NCBI RefSeq assembly: GCF_001936575.1
Contig: NZ_MSMP01000001.1
Location: forward strand, 62,001 to 126,000
DNA: 64,000 nt
Direction of reading: 5' to 3'
DNA from: Tenacibaculum agarivorans
GTDB lineage: Bacteria; Bacteroidota; Bacteroidia; Flavobacteriales; Flavobacteriaceae
A program made the position numbers and the translations under genes. Positions 45,373-52,363 of this stretch are shown here, one piece after another (the stretch's first letter is position 1; each line of letters opens with the position of its first letter). The notes under the pieces are model-generated. The model ran no database searches. It had not been told where the DNA came from and saw only the letters and a program-made list of their open reading frames with translations.

Positions 45373-45588
45373 TTAGTTTTTAGCTTTTTTCCTATGTCTA
45401 TACATCATAAAAAACAGTAACCCCACTAGTATGTAAGGAAAAATCATTAAGTAAGTAATCCCATCATTTACGCCTTCTGCAACAGTTTCATTGCCTCCTT
45501 CAACAACGGCTTTACACATAGCACACTGACTAGAAATCGATTGTACAATGCATAAAAAAAAGATTAAAAAGATTTTTTTAGTGTACAT
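45373..45588 (-). CDS. Small membrane protein of the cytochrome oxidase cluster
   Basis: A 71-residue protein with signal or membrane segment (about 4-20), SSQCAMCKAVVEGG with a CxxC pair, and a second transmembrane helix (YLMIFPYILVGLLFFMMY) with a basic tail. Its start overlaps the DUF420 gene end by 11 nt, so it is part of that leftward unit. The CxxC facing outside could bind copper or act in redox during oxidase assembly; this is inference. Confidence 0.7.
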   Translation of the reverse strand: MYTKKIFLIFFLCIVQSISSQCAMCKAVVEGGNETVAEGVNDGITYLMIFPYILVGLLFFMMYRHRKKAKN

Positions 45589-46111
45589 AATAAGGTGAAA
45601 TCATGATATAAATAATAACTCCGGTAACCGCTACATATAACCATAAAGGAAATGTAATCTTGGCAATCTTTTTATGCTTCTCAAAATCATTCAATTTTGC
45701 TCTCATAAAAGTAAAAAGTACAAATGGTATAATTACAACTGAAAGTAATATATGAGTGATCAAAATAAAATAGTATATATATTTTATAGTTCCTTGACCA
45801 CCAAAAGGTGTAGAATCTGAAGTCATGTGATAAGCAACATACATCACTAAAAATAGAGCTGAACAAATTATAGCTGTAGTATTTAATTGTTCATGTAATT
45901 TTCTATTTCCTTTTTTAATTGCCACTACAGAAGCAACTAGTAATATTGCAGTTAGTCCATTAATACCTGCATAAATAGGCGGTAGAAAAGATAAAGGAGC
46001 TACATTAGGTATTTTAATTCCAAATAATGCTGCTACTGCTATTGGAATTACTATAGAAACTATAGTAATAAATTTTTTATATTTTTTTTCTTGTGCAGTT
46101 AAATTACTCAT
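45578..46111 (-). CDS. DUF420 membrane protein (cytochrome oxidase assembly-associated)
   Basis: A 177-residue protein with about five transmembrane segments, DUF420 family (INGLTAILLVASVVAIKKGNRKLHEQLN, MYVAYHMTSDSTPFGGQG, HILLSVVIIPFVLFTFMRA). This CtaM-like family helps assembly of heme-copper oxidases. Overlaps the sco gene by 8 nt and the small CxxC protein by 11 nt, so the three are translationally coupled. Confidence 0.87.
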   Translation of the reverse strand: MSNLTAQEKKYKKFITIVSIVIPIAVAALFGIKIPNVAPLSFLPPIYAGINGLTAILLVASVVAIKKGNRKLHEQLNTTAIICSALFLVMYVAYHMTSDSTPFGGQGTIKYIYYFILITHILLSVVIIPFVLFTFMRAKLNDFEKHKKIAKITFPLWLYVAVTGVIIYIMISPYYVH

Positions 46112-46751
46112 TTAATAACAATTTAATATCCTCTTTTAATTCATGAATTTGGTCTTTTAAACCTTCTTCTTCTAATGCTCTATACACAAAAATAGCATTA
46201 CCATGCTCGTCATATCTAGATCGAATGTATCCATTTTTATCAACCAGCGCAAAACTTCCTGAATGATAAAAACCTCCGTGATCAGTATCTCCTTCACCTG
46301 AAGGTAATTTAAATCCATTATTAGAAAAATTATATACTTCTTCAGCGGTTTTACCTGTCAATAAATGCCAGTTTTTATGATTAATATTATGATTTTTAGC
46401 ATACTCACTTAATACTTGAGGAGTATCTACATGAGGAGTAATAGAAAAAGAGGCAATTCCAAAATTTGGATTTCCTAGAAATTCATTTTGAATAGTCACC
46501 ATTTTTCTATTCATAATAGGGCATATGGTTGGGCAAGTAGTGAAAAAAAACTCAACTACATATACTTTACCTTTATAATCTTTATTTGTGATAGTCTTTC
46601 CATCTTGATTTATATATTCAAAAGACGGGACTTTAGTAAATTTATGTAAATCTCCTTTTTGAAAATGTTTTACAATTTTAGGAACGGAATAAATTCCAAA
46701 CAATAAAATAATAAAAGATATACCTATATATGAATAGTTAGTTTTTTTCAT
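46104..46751 (-). CDS. SCO1/SenC copper chaperone for cytochrome c oxidase
   Basis: The ATG at 46751 gives 215 residues with an N-terminal membrane anchor (NYSYIGISFIILLFGIYSV). A GTG at 46781 would extend the protein without family support. The thioredoxin-like domain carries the copper-binding CxxxC (FFFTTCPTICPIM) and the conserved His in YHSGSFALVDKNG. It delivers copper to the CuA site of cytochrome oxidase subunit II. Overlaps the preceding cysteine-poor paralogue by 14 nt. Confidence 0.9.
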   Translation of the reverse strand: MKKTNYSYIGISFIILLFGIYSVPKIVKHFQKGDLHKFTKVPSFEYINQDGKTITNKDYKGKVYVVEFFFTTCPTICPIMNRKMVTIQNEFLGNPNFGIASFSITPHVDTPQVLSEYAKNHNINHKNWHLLTGKTAEEVYNFSNNGFKLPSGEGDTDHGGFYHSGSFALVDKNGYIRSRYDEHGNAIFVYRALEEEGLKDQIHELKEDIKLLLNE

Positions 46752-47418
46752 TTGAGATACTATTTTTCCTTCTTTCGTCACTATTTCTATTCTTTTTTAA
46801 AGCAAAACTGTATTCTGCTAATACCACTTTTACATCATCATGCATATCATTCTTCAATTCAGCCACAGAATTCATATCATAACCAAAGAGTTTTTTATCT
46901 TTCTGACTCTTAATTGTTGATTTACCTCTTCTTAGATTATCTTCTTTATCAATAATAAAAGCTTTAGAAGAATGTGCATTATCATCTAGAGACCCGGTAG
47001 TTTTGAAACTTTGAAATATAGCTTCAAGCTCTGCTTTAGAAGCATAAATAAAGTTCCACTTTACCATGTTAGTAGATAGACTTAATCTTTTCTTTATTTT
47101 TTCTGTATTCTTTTCATACCCTTTTTCTACTAAAGCAATCATCTGAAAGTCTGTATATCCATAAAACTTTTTGTAGATTTTTTCATTTAGGTTATATATT
47201 TCCCCGTGACTGGCTATAGAATCACTTCCTACAAAGGTAACTACCGATACTTTACCTTTAAATTGAAATGCTTTATCAACATTTGAAACATCAATAACTT
47301 CTTTTACCACTACTGGCAACTTTCCAAAGTTGTTTGTTCCCATTTGAAGAAAAATGTAAAATAATAAGGGAACAATAAACAAACAGAATAGTACTACGTA
47401 TTTTTTACTAATCTTCAT
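46738..47418 (-). CDS. Membrane-anchored thioredoxin-like protein lacking active-site cysteines
   Basis: A 226-residue protein with an N-terminal membrane helix (VVLFCLFIVPLLFYIFL) and an outside domain that looks like a Sco/thioredoxin fold: FKGKVSVVTFVGSD, FQMIALVEKGYEKN and SSKAFIIDKEDNLRRG in matching positions. It has no CxxxC and no cysteine outside the membrane helix, so it cannot bind copper as Sco does. It overlaps the sco start by 14 nt. A scaffold or partner role for Sco is possible; function unknown. A terminator separates it from the subunit IV gene. Confidence 0.72.
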   Translation of the reverse strand: MKISKKYVVLFCLFIVPLLFYIFLQMGTNNFGKLPVVVKEVIDVSNVDKAFQFKGKVSVVTFVGSDSIASHGEIYNLNEKIYKKFYGYTDFQMIALVEKGYEKNTEKIKKRLSLSTNMVKWNFIYASKAELEAIFQSFKTTGSLDDNAHSSKAFIIDKEDNLRRGKSTIKSQKDKKLFGYDMNSVAELKNDMHDDVKVVLAEYSFALKKNRNSDERRKNSISNEKN

Positions 47419-47442
47419 TATTAAATATCAGTATAGTTTATT

Positions 47443-47475
47443 GCAAAAAAAAAGTGGTTTTAACCACCTTTTTTT
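47443..47475 (-). terminator. Terminator between the oxidase subunit genes and the sco unit
   Basis: The stem GTGGTT/AACCAC (2-nt loop) has long A- and T-tracts on both sides. On the minus strand a T9 run follows. It splits the leftward cluster into two transcripts or causes attenuation. Confidence 0.7.
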
Positions 47476-47481
47476 ATTTGA

Positions 47482-47823
47482 TTACCATTTAATTAATGGT
47501 GCTAATGTATCGTATAAATAACCTCCTTCAATTAGGACGATTAATAATAAATAACAAATTAAAAATACTCCTGTCCAAACAATTGCTCTTCTGAACCATT
47601 TTTTTTCACCTTCTAAGTGCATAAAAGCCCATGCAATATAATATGCCTTAGCTAAGGTTAATATAATGAAGATCCAGTTTAACCAACTTGTTCCAGGACC
47701 ATGTAAGTGTAATGCCTCTGGCTTAACAATACCTAATCCTACTTCTACTGCAGTGATTACAGATAATATTGCTAATACAATCCAAATTCTTTTTGTATTC
47801 GATTCGTGTGTATGACCTGCCAT
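47482..47823 (-). CDS. Cytochrome c oxidase subunit IV family protein
   Basis: A 113-residue protein with three transmembrane helices (IWIVLAILSVITAVEVGLGI, WLNWIFIILTLAKAYYIAWAFMHL, AIVWTGVFLICYLLLIVLI), matching the prokaryotic COX4 family. It stabilises the oxidase core. Located 21 nt downstream of the subunit III gene; last gene before the terminator. Confidence 0.9.
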   Translation of the reverse strand: MAGHTHESNTKRIWIVLAILSVITAVEVGLGIVKPEALHLHGPGTSWLNWIFIILTLAKAYYIAWAFMHLEGEKKWFRRAIVWTGVFLICYLLLIVLIEGGYLYDTLAPLIKW

Positions 47824-47844
47824 TTTAAATACTTTAAAAATTAA

Positions 47845-48825
47845 TTATACTAAGTAGAAGAAGGTAAATACAAATACCCAAACTAAATCTACAAAGTGCC
47901 AATATAAACCTACTTTTTCCACCATTTCGTAATGTCCTCTTTTTTCATAAGTTCCTAAAACCACATTAAAGAAAATAATGATGTTAATTACGATTCCAGA
48001 AAATACGTGAAAACCGTGGAAACCTGTGATAAAAAAGAAGAAGTCAGCAAATATTGGATTTCCATATTCATTTACATGAAGGTTAGCTCCTTCAACAACT
48101 TGACTAGCTTTAGAAAGTTCTTTAATACTTTCATCTCTAGATAGTATGATTTTTTGTTTCGTTGCTAAATCAATTCTTTCACTTCTAATTTGTAAAGAAG
48201 GATCATTCTTAAATGCTTCTTGTACTTGTGCTACTGAATATTGAGAAATAGTGTTCTCTTTTGTAAACCATAACCCATTCTTTCTAGAATGTTGCTCTCT
48301 ACCATCAGTTCTTTCACCAGTTACAAAATCAGCTAATGCTATCTGGTGTCCATCTTTTACAAACTGTAATATTTTATTATCCTTAGTTTTTACCGCTCCG
48401 TATGAACCTTTAATGAATGTTTTCCATTCCCATGCTTGAGATCCTACGAAGATCAAACCAAATATAATGGTAACAAACATGTACAATGCAACTTTCTTTT
48501 GTTTCATATGGTGACCAGCATCCACTGCTAATACCATTGTTACAGAAGAAACAATAAGAATAAACGTCATAAACGCTACATAATACATTGGATAATTTCC
48601 ATGAAAGAAAGGAACGTGAGTAAATACCTCATCTGCGATTGGCCAAGAGTCTATAAATTTAAAACGTGTTAAACCATAAGCCGCTAAAAACCCAGAGAAT
48701 GTTAATGCATCTGATAAGATGAAAAACCACATCATCATTTTTCCATAACTTGCTCCGAAAGGCTTTGCTCCTCCTCCGCTCCAAGTTTCTTTATTATCAG
48801 AATTTACAGCAATATTAGCTTCCAT
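47845..48825 (-). CDS. Cytochrome c oxidase subunit III with extra-membrane insertion
   Basis: This 326-residue subunit III of a heme-copper oxidase has transmembrane segments from about residue 30 onward and the C-terminal signature FFFITGFHGFHVFSG and WHFVDLVWVFVFTFFY. Compared with standard subunit III (about 200-270 residues) it has an inserted polar region at about residues 143-250 (KDNKILQFVKDGHQ, ERTDGREQHSRKNG, SERIDLATKQKIILSRDES). The insertion lies between helices, on one face of the membrane. It is the second of two subunit III-like genes in the operon. Confidence 0.9.
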   Translation of the reverse strand: MEANIAVNSDNKETWSGGGAKPFGASYGKMMMWFFILSDALTFSGFLAAYGLTRFKFIDSWPIADEVFTHVPFFHGNYPMYYVAFMTFILIVSSVTMVLAVDAGHHMKQKKVALYMFVTIIFGLIFVGSQAWEWKTFIKGSYGAVKTKDNKILQFVKDGHQIALADFVTGERTDGREQHSRKNGLWFTKENTISQYSVAQVQEAFKNDPSLQIRSERIDLATKQKIILSRDESIKELSKASQVVEGANLHVNEYGNPIFADFFFFITGFHGFHVFSGIVINIIIFFNVVLGTYEKRGHYEMVEKVGLYWHFVDLVWVFVFTFFYLV

Positions 48826-48882
48826 AAATGTCTATATCAGTTAATTTTTGTTAAATCGTCCGCCAAAATTACGCATTTTTAC

Positions 48883-49467
48883 TCACCTAATGAAATAGAA
48901 AAAGAAAAATAGATAAATCCATAAAATATCTACAAAATGCCAAAAGATTGCACCTAGTTCAAAACCAAGCATATCAGTAGACGAGTACTTCTTTTTAAAA
49001 TGATTATAAATAACAACAATTAGTACAATAACACCCGCTATAAGGTGTAAAACGTGCATAAAAGTTATCCCTATGATAAAAGAAGTAGACACGTTACTAT
49101 CTTTTCCTGTAAAATATAAGCCTACACTTCTTAGTTGTTCAAAACCAACATACTGATACCAAACAAAAAGTAAACCTAAAATAAAGGTCACTATTAACAA
49201 TATAATTGAGTTTTGATGTTTATCTTTTTTTAAAAATCTTTGAGAGAAAAATAATGTAATACTACTCGCTATAATTAAAAAGGTACTAACATAAAAAGCT
49301 TGAGGTAAATCAAAAGTAACCCAATCTTCACGTTTCATACTTACTACATAAGCACTTGTAAGTCCAGCAAAAAACATAACCATACTTACTAATGAAATCC
49401 ACAACATTGGTTTTGCAGATTTTTTCTTTGCTATTTTTAATTCATTATCTACTTGAACTCTATCCAT
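48883..49467 (-). CDS. Heme-copper oxidase subunit III, short form
   Basis: A 194-residue protein with five hydrophobic segments and the subunit III hallmarks SFIIGITFMHVLHLIAG and FWHFVDILWIYLFFFFYFI. It lacks the insertion seen in its neighbour. Two adjacent subunit III-like genes (one short, one long) are a regular feature of flavobacterial aa3/caa3 clusters. Its start is directly next to the ctaB stop (49468), so translation is probably coupled. Confidence 0.9.
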   Translation of the reverse strand: MDRVQVDNELKIAKKKSAKPMLWISLVSMVMFFAGLTSAYVVSMKREDWVTFDLPQAFYVSTFLIIASSITLFFSQRFLKKDKHQNSIILLIVTFILGLLFVWYQYVGFEQLRSVGLYFTGKDSNVSTSFIIGITFMHVLHLIAGVIVLIVVIYNHFKKKYSSTDMLGFELGAIFWHFVDILWIYLFFFFYFIR

Positions 49468-50376
49468 TTAGTGAAAAAATTTATCTATAACATATATTAT
49501 TGGCAGTACTGTTATGTAAAAAACACTTGCCAACATTAATTTTCTAGCATCTGTATTCGCTTCAGACTTATATAATTTAATTGCATAAAACAACATTAAC
49601 CCTCCTAATAAAGCAACTATTATTGCTGTGATAGGATAAATAAATAATCGTCCTGTTGTTTTTAGCACTGGTGCAATTGAAATTAACAACATTACACATG
49701 TGTAAAATATCATTTGTATAACAGCGCCTTTATCTTTCTTATCCATAGGAAGCATATGCAATCCTGCTTTCTTATACTCTTCATCTTGTAGCCAACCTAT
49801 AGCCCAAAAATGAGGAAATTGCCAAAAAAATTGAATCATAAATAAAAAGCCTGCTTCTATACCAAATTTACCTGTAGCTGCAACCCAACCTAACATAAAA
49901 GGAATAGCCCCTGGAATAGCTCCTACAAAAACAGCTAAAGGAGTAACTGCTTTTAAAGGAGTGTAAGCACTCGTATATAAAAAGATTGAAATAGCTCCAA
50001 ATAGTGCACACTTAGGATTGATCGAATATAAAATACCAATACCCATTATGGTAAATGTAATTGCTATAATTAAAGCTGTAGTTACACTCATCCTCCCTGA
50101 AGGCAATGGGCGATTTTTTGTTCGTTGCATTACCGCATCTATATCTTTTTCTATTACCTGATTAAATGCATTGGATGCACCTACCATTAAATAGCCACCT
50201 ATAGCTAATAATACTACTATGGAATAATCTATAGATTCGGCGCCAAGTAAGTAACCTGCTACTGAAGTAAATACTACACTAATTGAAAGACCAACTTTAG
50301 TAAGTTGTTTAAAATCTAAAAAAATTGTTTTAATCATCGACTTTTCTGCCATCAAAACGGTTTCCACCTTGCTCAT
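49468..50376 (-). CDS. ctaB: Protoheme IX farnesyltransferase (heme O synthase)
   Basis: A UbiA-family prenyltransferase that adds farnesyl to heme B, the first step to heme A for cytochrome oxidase. Motifs: NAFNQVIEKDIDAVMQRT (first Asp-rich motif), NRPLPSGRM, YTPLKAVTPLAVFVGAIPGA, and DEEYKKAGLHMLPM (second Asp motif), with about nine hydrophobic helices. The frame extends upstream to 50616 but that part is antisense to tRNA-Gly. A TATCTTTG (50390-50397) places the mRNA start near 50384, so the start is ATG 50376 (303 residues), 50352 or 50337. First gene of the leftward oxidase cluster. Confidence 0.9.
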   Translation of the reverse strand: MSKVETVLMAEKSMIKTIFLDFKQLTKVGLSISVVFTSVAGYLLGAESIDYSIVVLLAIGGYLMVGASNAFNQVIEKDIDAVMQRTKNRPLPSGRMSVTTALIIAITFTIMGIGILYSINPKCALFGAISIFLYTSAYTPLKAVTPLAVFVGAIPGAIPFMLGWVAATGKFGIEAGFLFMIQFFWQFPHFWAIGWLQDEEYKKAGLHMLPMDKKDKGAVIQMIFYTCVMLLISIAPVLKTTGRLFIYPITAIIVALLGGLMLFYAIKLYKSEANTDARKLMLASVFYITVLPIIYVIDKFFH

Positions 50377-50389
50377 TACAAAATTTTTG

Positions 50390-50397
50390 CAAAGATA
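50390..50397 (-). promoter_or_regulatory. -7 element for ctaB and the oxidase cluster
   Basis: Minus-strand TATCTTTG, a perfect TAnnTTTG, 13 nt before the ATG at 50376. The short leader hints that ATG 50352 or 50337 may be used instead. Confidence 0.55.
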
Positions 50398-50541
50398 TTT
50401 TATTTTATCCATTAAAAATAAGGTTTTCATAATTTTGAAACAGAAAAAAAACAAAAACCACTTTGTAATTAAAAAAATGGTGTTATATTTGCACCCGCAT
50501 TCGAAGCAATGCACATGTTCATTAAAATAATTTTTGACTAC

Positions 50542-50613
50542 GCGAAAGTAGCTCAGGGGTAGAGCATCACCTTGCCAAGGTGAGGGTCGCGGGTTCAAAT
50601 CCCGTCTTTCGCT
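50542..50613 (+). tRNA. tRNA-Gly (GCC anticodon)
   Basis: A complete 72-nt cloverleaf: acceptor GCGAAAG with CTTTCGC, D-arm GCTCAGGGGTAGAGC, anticodon stem TCACC/GGTGA around loop TTGCCAA (anticodon GCC), T-arm GCGGGTTCAAATCCCGT. CCA is not encoded. The antisense frame makes the well-known spurious peptide ERRDLNPRPSPWQ. Confidence 0.97.
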
Positions 50614-50633
50614 CAATCCTTTTAAAAATATAC

Positions 50634-50719
50634 GCTGAAGTGGTGGAATTGGTAGACACGTTGGACTTAAAATCCAATGAGCCGTAATGCTCGTGCGGGT
50701 TCAAGTCCCGCCTTCAGTA
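50634..50719 (+). tRNA. tRNA-Leu (TAA anticodon), copy 1
   Basis: An 86-nt class II tRNA: acceptor GCTGAAG with CTTCAGT (G-T closing pair), anticodon stem TTGGA/TCCAA with loop CTTAAAA (anticodon TAA), long variable arm GAGC-CGTAAT-GCTC, T-arm GCGGGTTCAAGTCCCGC. It is 20 nt after tRNA-Gly, so both are processed from one precursor. Confidence 0.97.
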
Positions 50720-50720
50720 C

Positions 50721-50755
50721 TAAGCCTCACTTTTATTAGTGAGGCTTAATTTTAA
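50721..50755 (+). terminator. Hairpin between the two tRNA-Leu genes
   Basis: The stem AAGCCTCACT with AGTGAGGCTT starts 3 nt after the tRNA-Leu discriminator base. A TTTTA stretch follows. It may be a weak terminator or a processing signal for the first tRNA pair. Confidence 0.6.
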
Positions 50756-50776
50756 AAGTAGTCAAAAAAAATATAC

Positions 50777-50862
50777 GCTGAAGTGGTGGAATTGGTAGAC
50801 ACGTTGGACTTAAAATCCAATGGGCCGTAATGCCCGTGCGGGTTCAAGTCCCGCCTTCAGTA
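50777..50862 (+). tRNA. tRNA-Leu (TAA anticodon), copy 2
   Basis: Identical to copy 1 except for two positions in the variable arm, where GAGC/GCTC is replaced by GGGC/GCCC: an A-T pair changed to a G-C pair, so the stem is preserved. Followed by a strong terminator. Confidence 0.97.
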
Positions 50863-50865
50863 CAA

Positions 50866-50895
50866 AAGCCGAAACAATTTGTTTCGGCTTTTTTT
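50866..50895 (+). terminator. Terminator of the tRNA cluster
   Basis: Stem AAAGCCGAAACAA with TTGTTTCGGCTTT, then a T-run, 4 nt after the second tRNA-Leu. Confidence 0.88.
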
Positions 50896-51022
50896 GTTTA
50901 CACTTATACTTCCTTCAGTTTATTTTAAAATAATAAAAACTTTTTATTTTGATTATCAATTATTTAAATGAAAATTAAAAAAATAAGTGATTTTCCTATA
51001 GTGTTTATTTTAAAAAATGATA

Positions 51023-51109
51023 TATATTTGTAATGTCTCTAAAGACGTTTAGAGATACTTTTTCTTTTTCATAGCAATTTTCCCACTCAATCTTTGAGTG
51101 GGTTTTTTT
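51023..51109 (+). ncRNA. Candidate small RNA with own promoter and terminator
   Basis: A perfect -7 element TATATTTG (51023-51030) is followed by a hairpin TCTCTAAA-GACG-TTTAGAGA (51036-51055), a U-rich linker and an intrinsic terminator CCCACTCAA-TCT-TTGAGTGGG with T7 (51082-51109). Nothing codes for protein in between. The transcript would begin near 51036 and be about 75 nt. The -33 element is not convincing (GTGTTTA region). Function unknown; it could also be a leader of the DUF547 gene 90 nt downstream. Confidence 0.5.
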
Positions 51110-51199
51110 ATACTCACAATTTAATAATATAATTTTTTGGAATATTCTTTGTAAAGATGTTGTAACGCATACGTCTAAAACCACAAACAAGTACATATT

Positions 51200-51910
51200 A
51201 TGAAGAAAGTAATTTTTATCCTGTCAATATTTTTATCAATCAGCATTTCTGCACAAACCTCAACATTTAATACTTTATTAAATACTCACGTAGATGCAAA
51301 AGGCAATGTAAACTATAAAGCTTTTAAACAAGATGAAGCGAAGTTAGATAGTTACTTAACCTATTTAAAGGATACAAAACCGAGCAGTTCATGGTCTAAA
51401 AACAAGCAAAAAGCATTTTGGATTAATGCTTATAACGCCTATACTATTAAATTAATCTTACAAAACTACCCTACCAAAAGTATCATGAAGATTAAAAAGA
51501 AAGGAAAAACAGCATGGAAAATTCCTTTTGCTGTAGTAGGTGGTAAAACCTATACTTTAGATCATATTGAACATAAAATATTACGTAAAAAATTATTTGA
51601 CCCAAGAATTCATGTTGGTGTAAATTGTGCATCAGGTTCTTGCCCTAAACTACACAATAAAGCGTTTACCGCTAAAAATATAGACGCAGAATTAGAATCA
51701 TTAATGAAGCAATTTATTAATGACTCAAAAAGAAATAATTTAGCAAAGAAAGATGTAGTTCAAATTTCAGAAATATTCAATTGGTTTAAAGCTGATTTCA
51801 CCAAGAAAGGTTCAGTGATTGACTATATTAACAAGTATGCTAACGAAAAAGTAGATGACAATGCTAAAATCCGTTACCTATCTTACGATTGGAGTCTAAA
51901 TGGAAAATAG
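51200..51910 (+). CDS. DUF547 exported protein of the arsenosugar operon
   Basis: A 236-residue protein with a signal peptide (MKKVIFILSIFLSISISAQ) and a full DUF547 domain: KQKAFWINAYNAYTIKLILQNYP, YTLDHIEHKILR, DPRIHVGVNCASGSCPKL in separate conserved blocks, ending YLSYDWSLN. The DUF547 core is thought to be a papain/transglutaminase-like fold with the Cys of NCASGSCP as the likely nucleophile; activity is unproven. It heads a rightward run of arsenosugar genes with a 30-nt gap to the next, so it is probably part of that operon. Confidence 0.87.
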   Translation: MKKVIFILSIFLSISISAQTSTFNTLLNTHVDAKGNVNYKAFKQDEAKLDSYLTYLKDTKPSSSWSKNKQKAFWINAYNAYTIKLILQNYPTKSIMKIKKKGKTAWKIPFAVVGGKTYTLDHIEHKILRKKLFDPRIHVGVNCASGSCPKLHNKAFTAKNIDAELESLMKQFINDSKRNNLAKKDVVQISEIFNWFKADFTKKGSVIDYINKYANEKVDDNAKIRYLSYDWSLNGK

Positions 51911-51940
51911 TATTTTTATACTACACAAATAAAGTAATAC

Positions 51941-52276
51941 ATGTCTAAAACATATTATGATCCTTCAGACTTGCGTAAGTTTGGAAAAATAACAGAATGG
52001 AGCGAAGAACTTGGTAACAAGTTCTTTGACTATTATGGAAAAGTATTTGAAGAAGGCACTTTAACCGCCAGAGAAAAAAGTTTAATTGCTTTAGCTGTAG
52101 CACATACAGAACAATGTCCGTACTGTATAGATGCTTACACTAAAGACGGTTTACAACGCGGAATCACTAAAGAAGAAATGATGGAAGCCGTACATGTAGG
52201 TGCAGCAATTAAAAGTGGCGCTACGTTAGTTCACGGAGTTCAAATGATGAATAAAGTGAATAAATTAGAAATGTAG
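51941..52276 (+). CDS. Arsenosugar biosynthesis-associated AhpD-like (peroxidase-like) protein
   Basis: A 111-residue carboxymuconolactone decarboxylase/AhpD-fold protein with the redox CxxC in HTEQCPYCIDAYTKDGL (Cys about 66 and 69) and the conserved REKSLIALAVAHT. This form is typically found next to ArsS and ArsM and named for that association. It may keep arsenic or thiol intermediates reduced; the exact reaction is unknown. The gene sits 30 nt after the DUF547 gene; a 61-bp palindromic element separates it from arsS. Confidence 0.88.
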   Translation: MSKTYYDPSDLRKFGKITEWSEELGNKFFDYYGKVFEEGTLTAREKSLIALAVAHTEQCPYCIDAYTKDGLQRGITKEEMMEAVHVGAAIKSGATLVHGVQMMNKVNKLEM

Positions 52277-52291
52277 AATTAAAATTTCTAA

Positions 52292-52352
52292 TGTCACCTC
52301 GAGTGCAGTCGAGAGGTTTTTTAATTAGACCTCGACTGAGTTCGACCTAACA
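52292..52352. repeat. 61-bp palindromic element with TGTCAC-CTCGAGTG termini, inside the operon
   Basis: The left arm TGTCACCTCGAGTGCAG and the right arm, which in reverse complement reads TGTTAGGTCGAACTCAG, pair over most of their length. An inner pair CTCGAGTGCAGTCGAGAGGT with ACCTCGACTGAGTTCGAC closes on TTTTTTAATTAG. It shares its termini with the elements at 34320 and 60664. In RNA it would fold into one long hairpin between the AhpD-like gene and arsS. Confidence 0.65.
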
Positions 52353-52363
52353 TAATCTTTAAA

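Noticed and set aside
50377..50616. An N-terminal extension of ctaB reading SERRDLNPRPSPWQGDALP
   Set aside because: It is the antisense translation of tRNA-Gly, a well-known spurious peptide. A promoter at 50390-50397 lies downstream of it.
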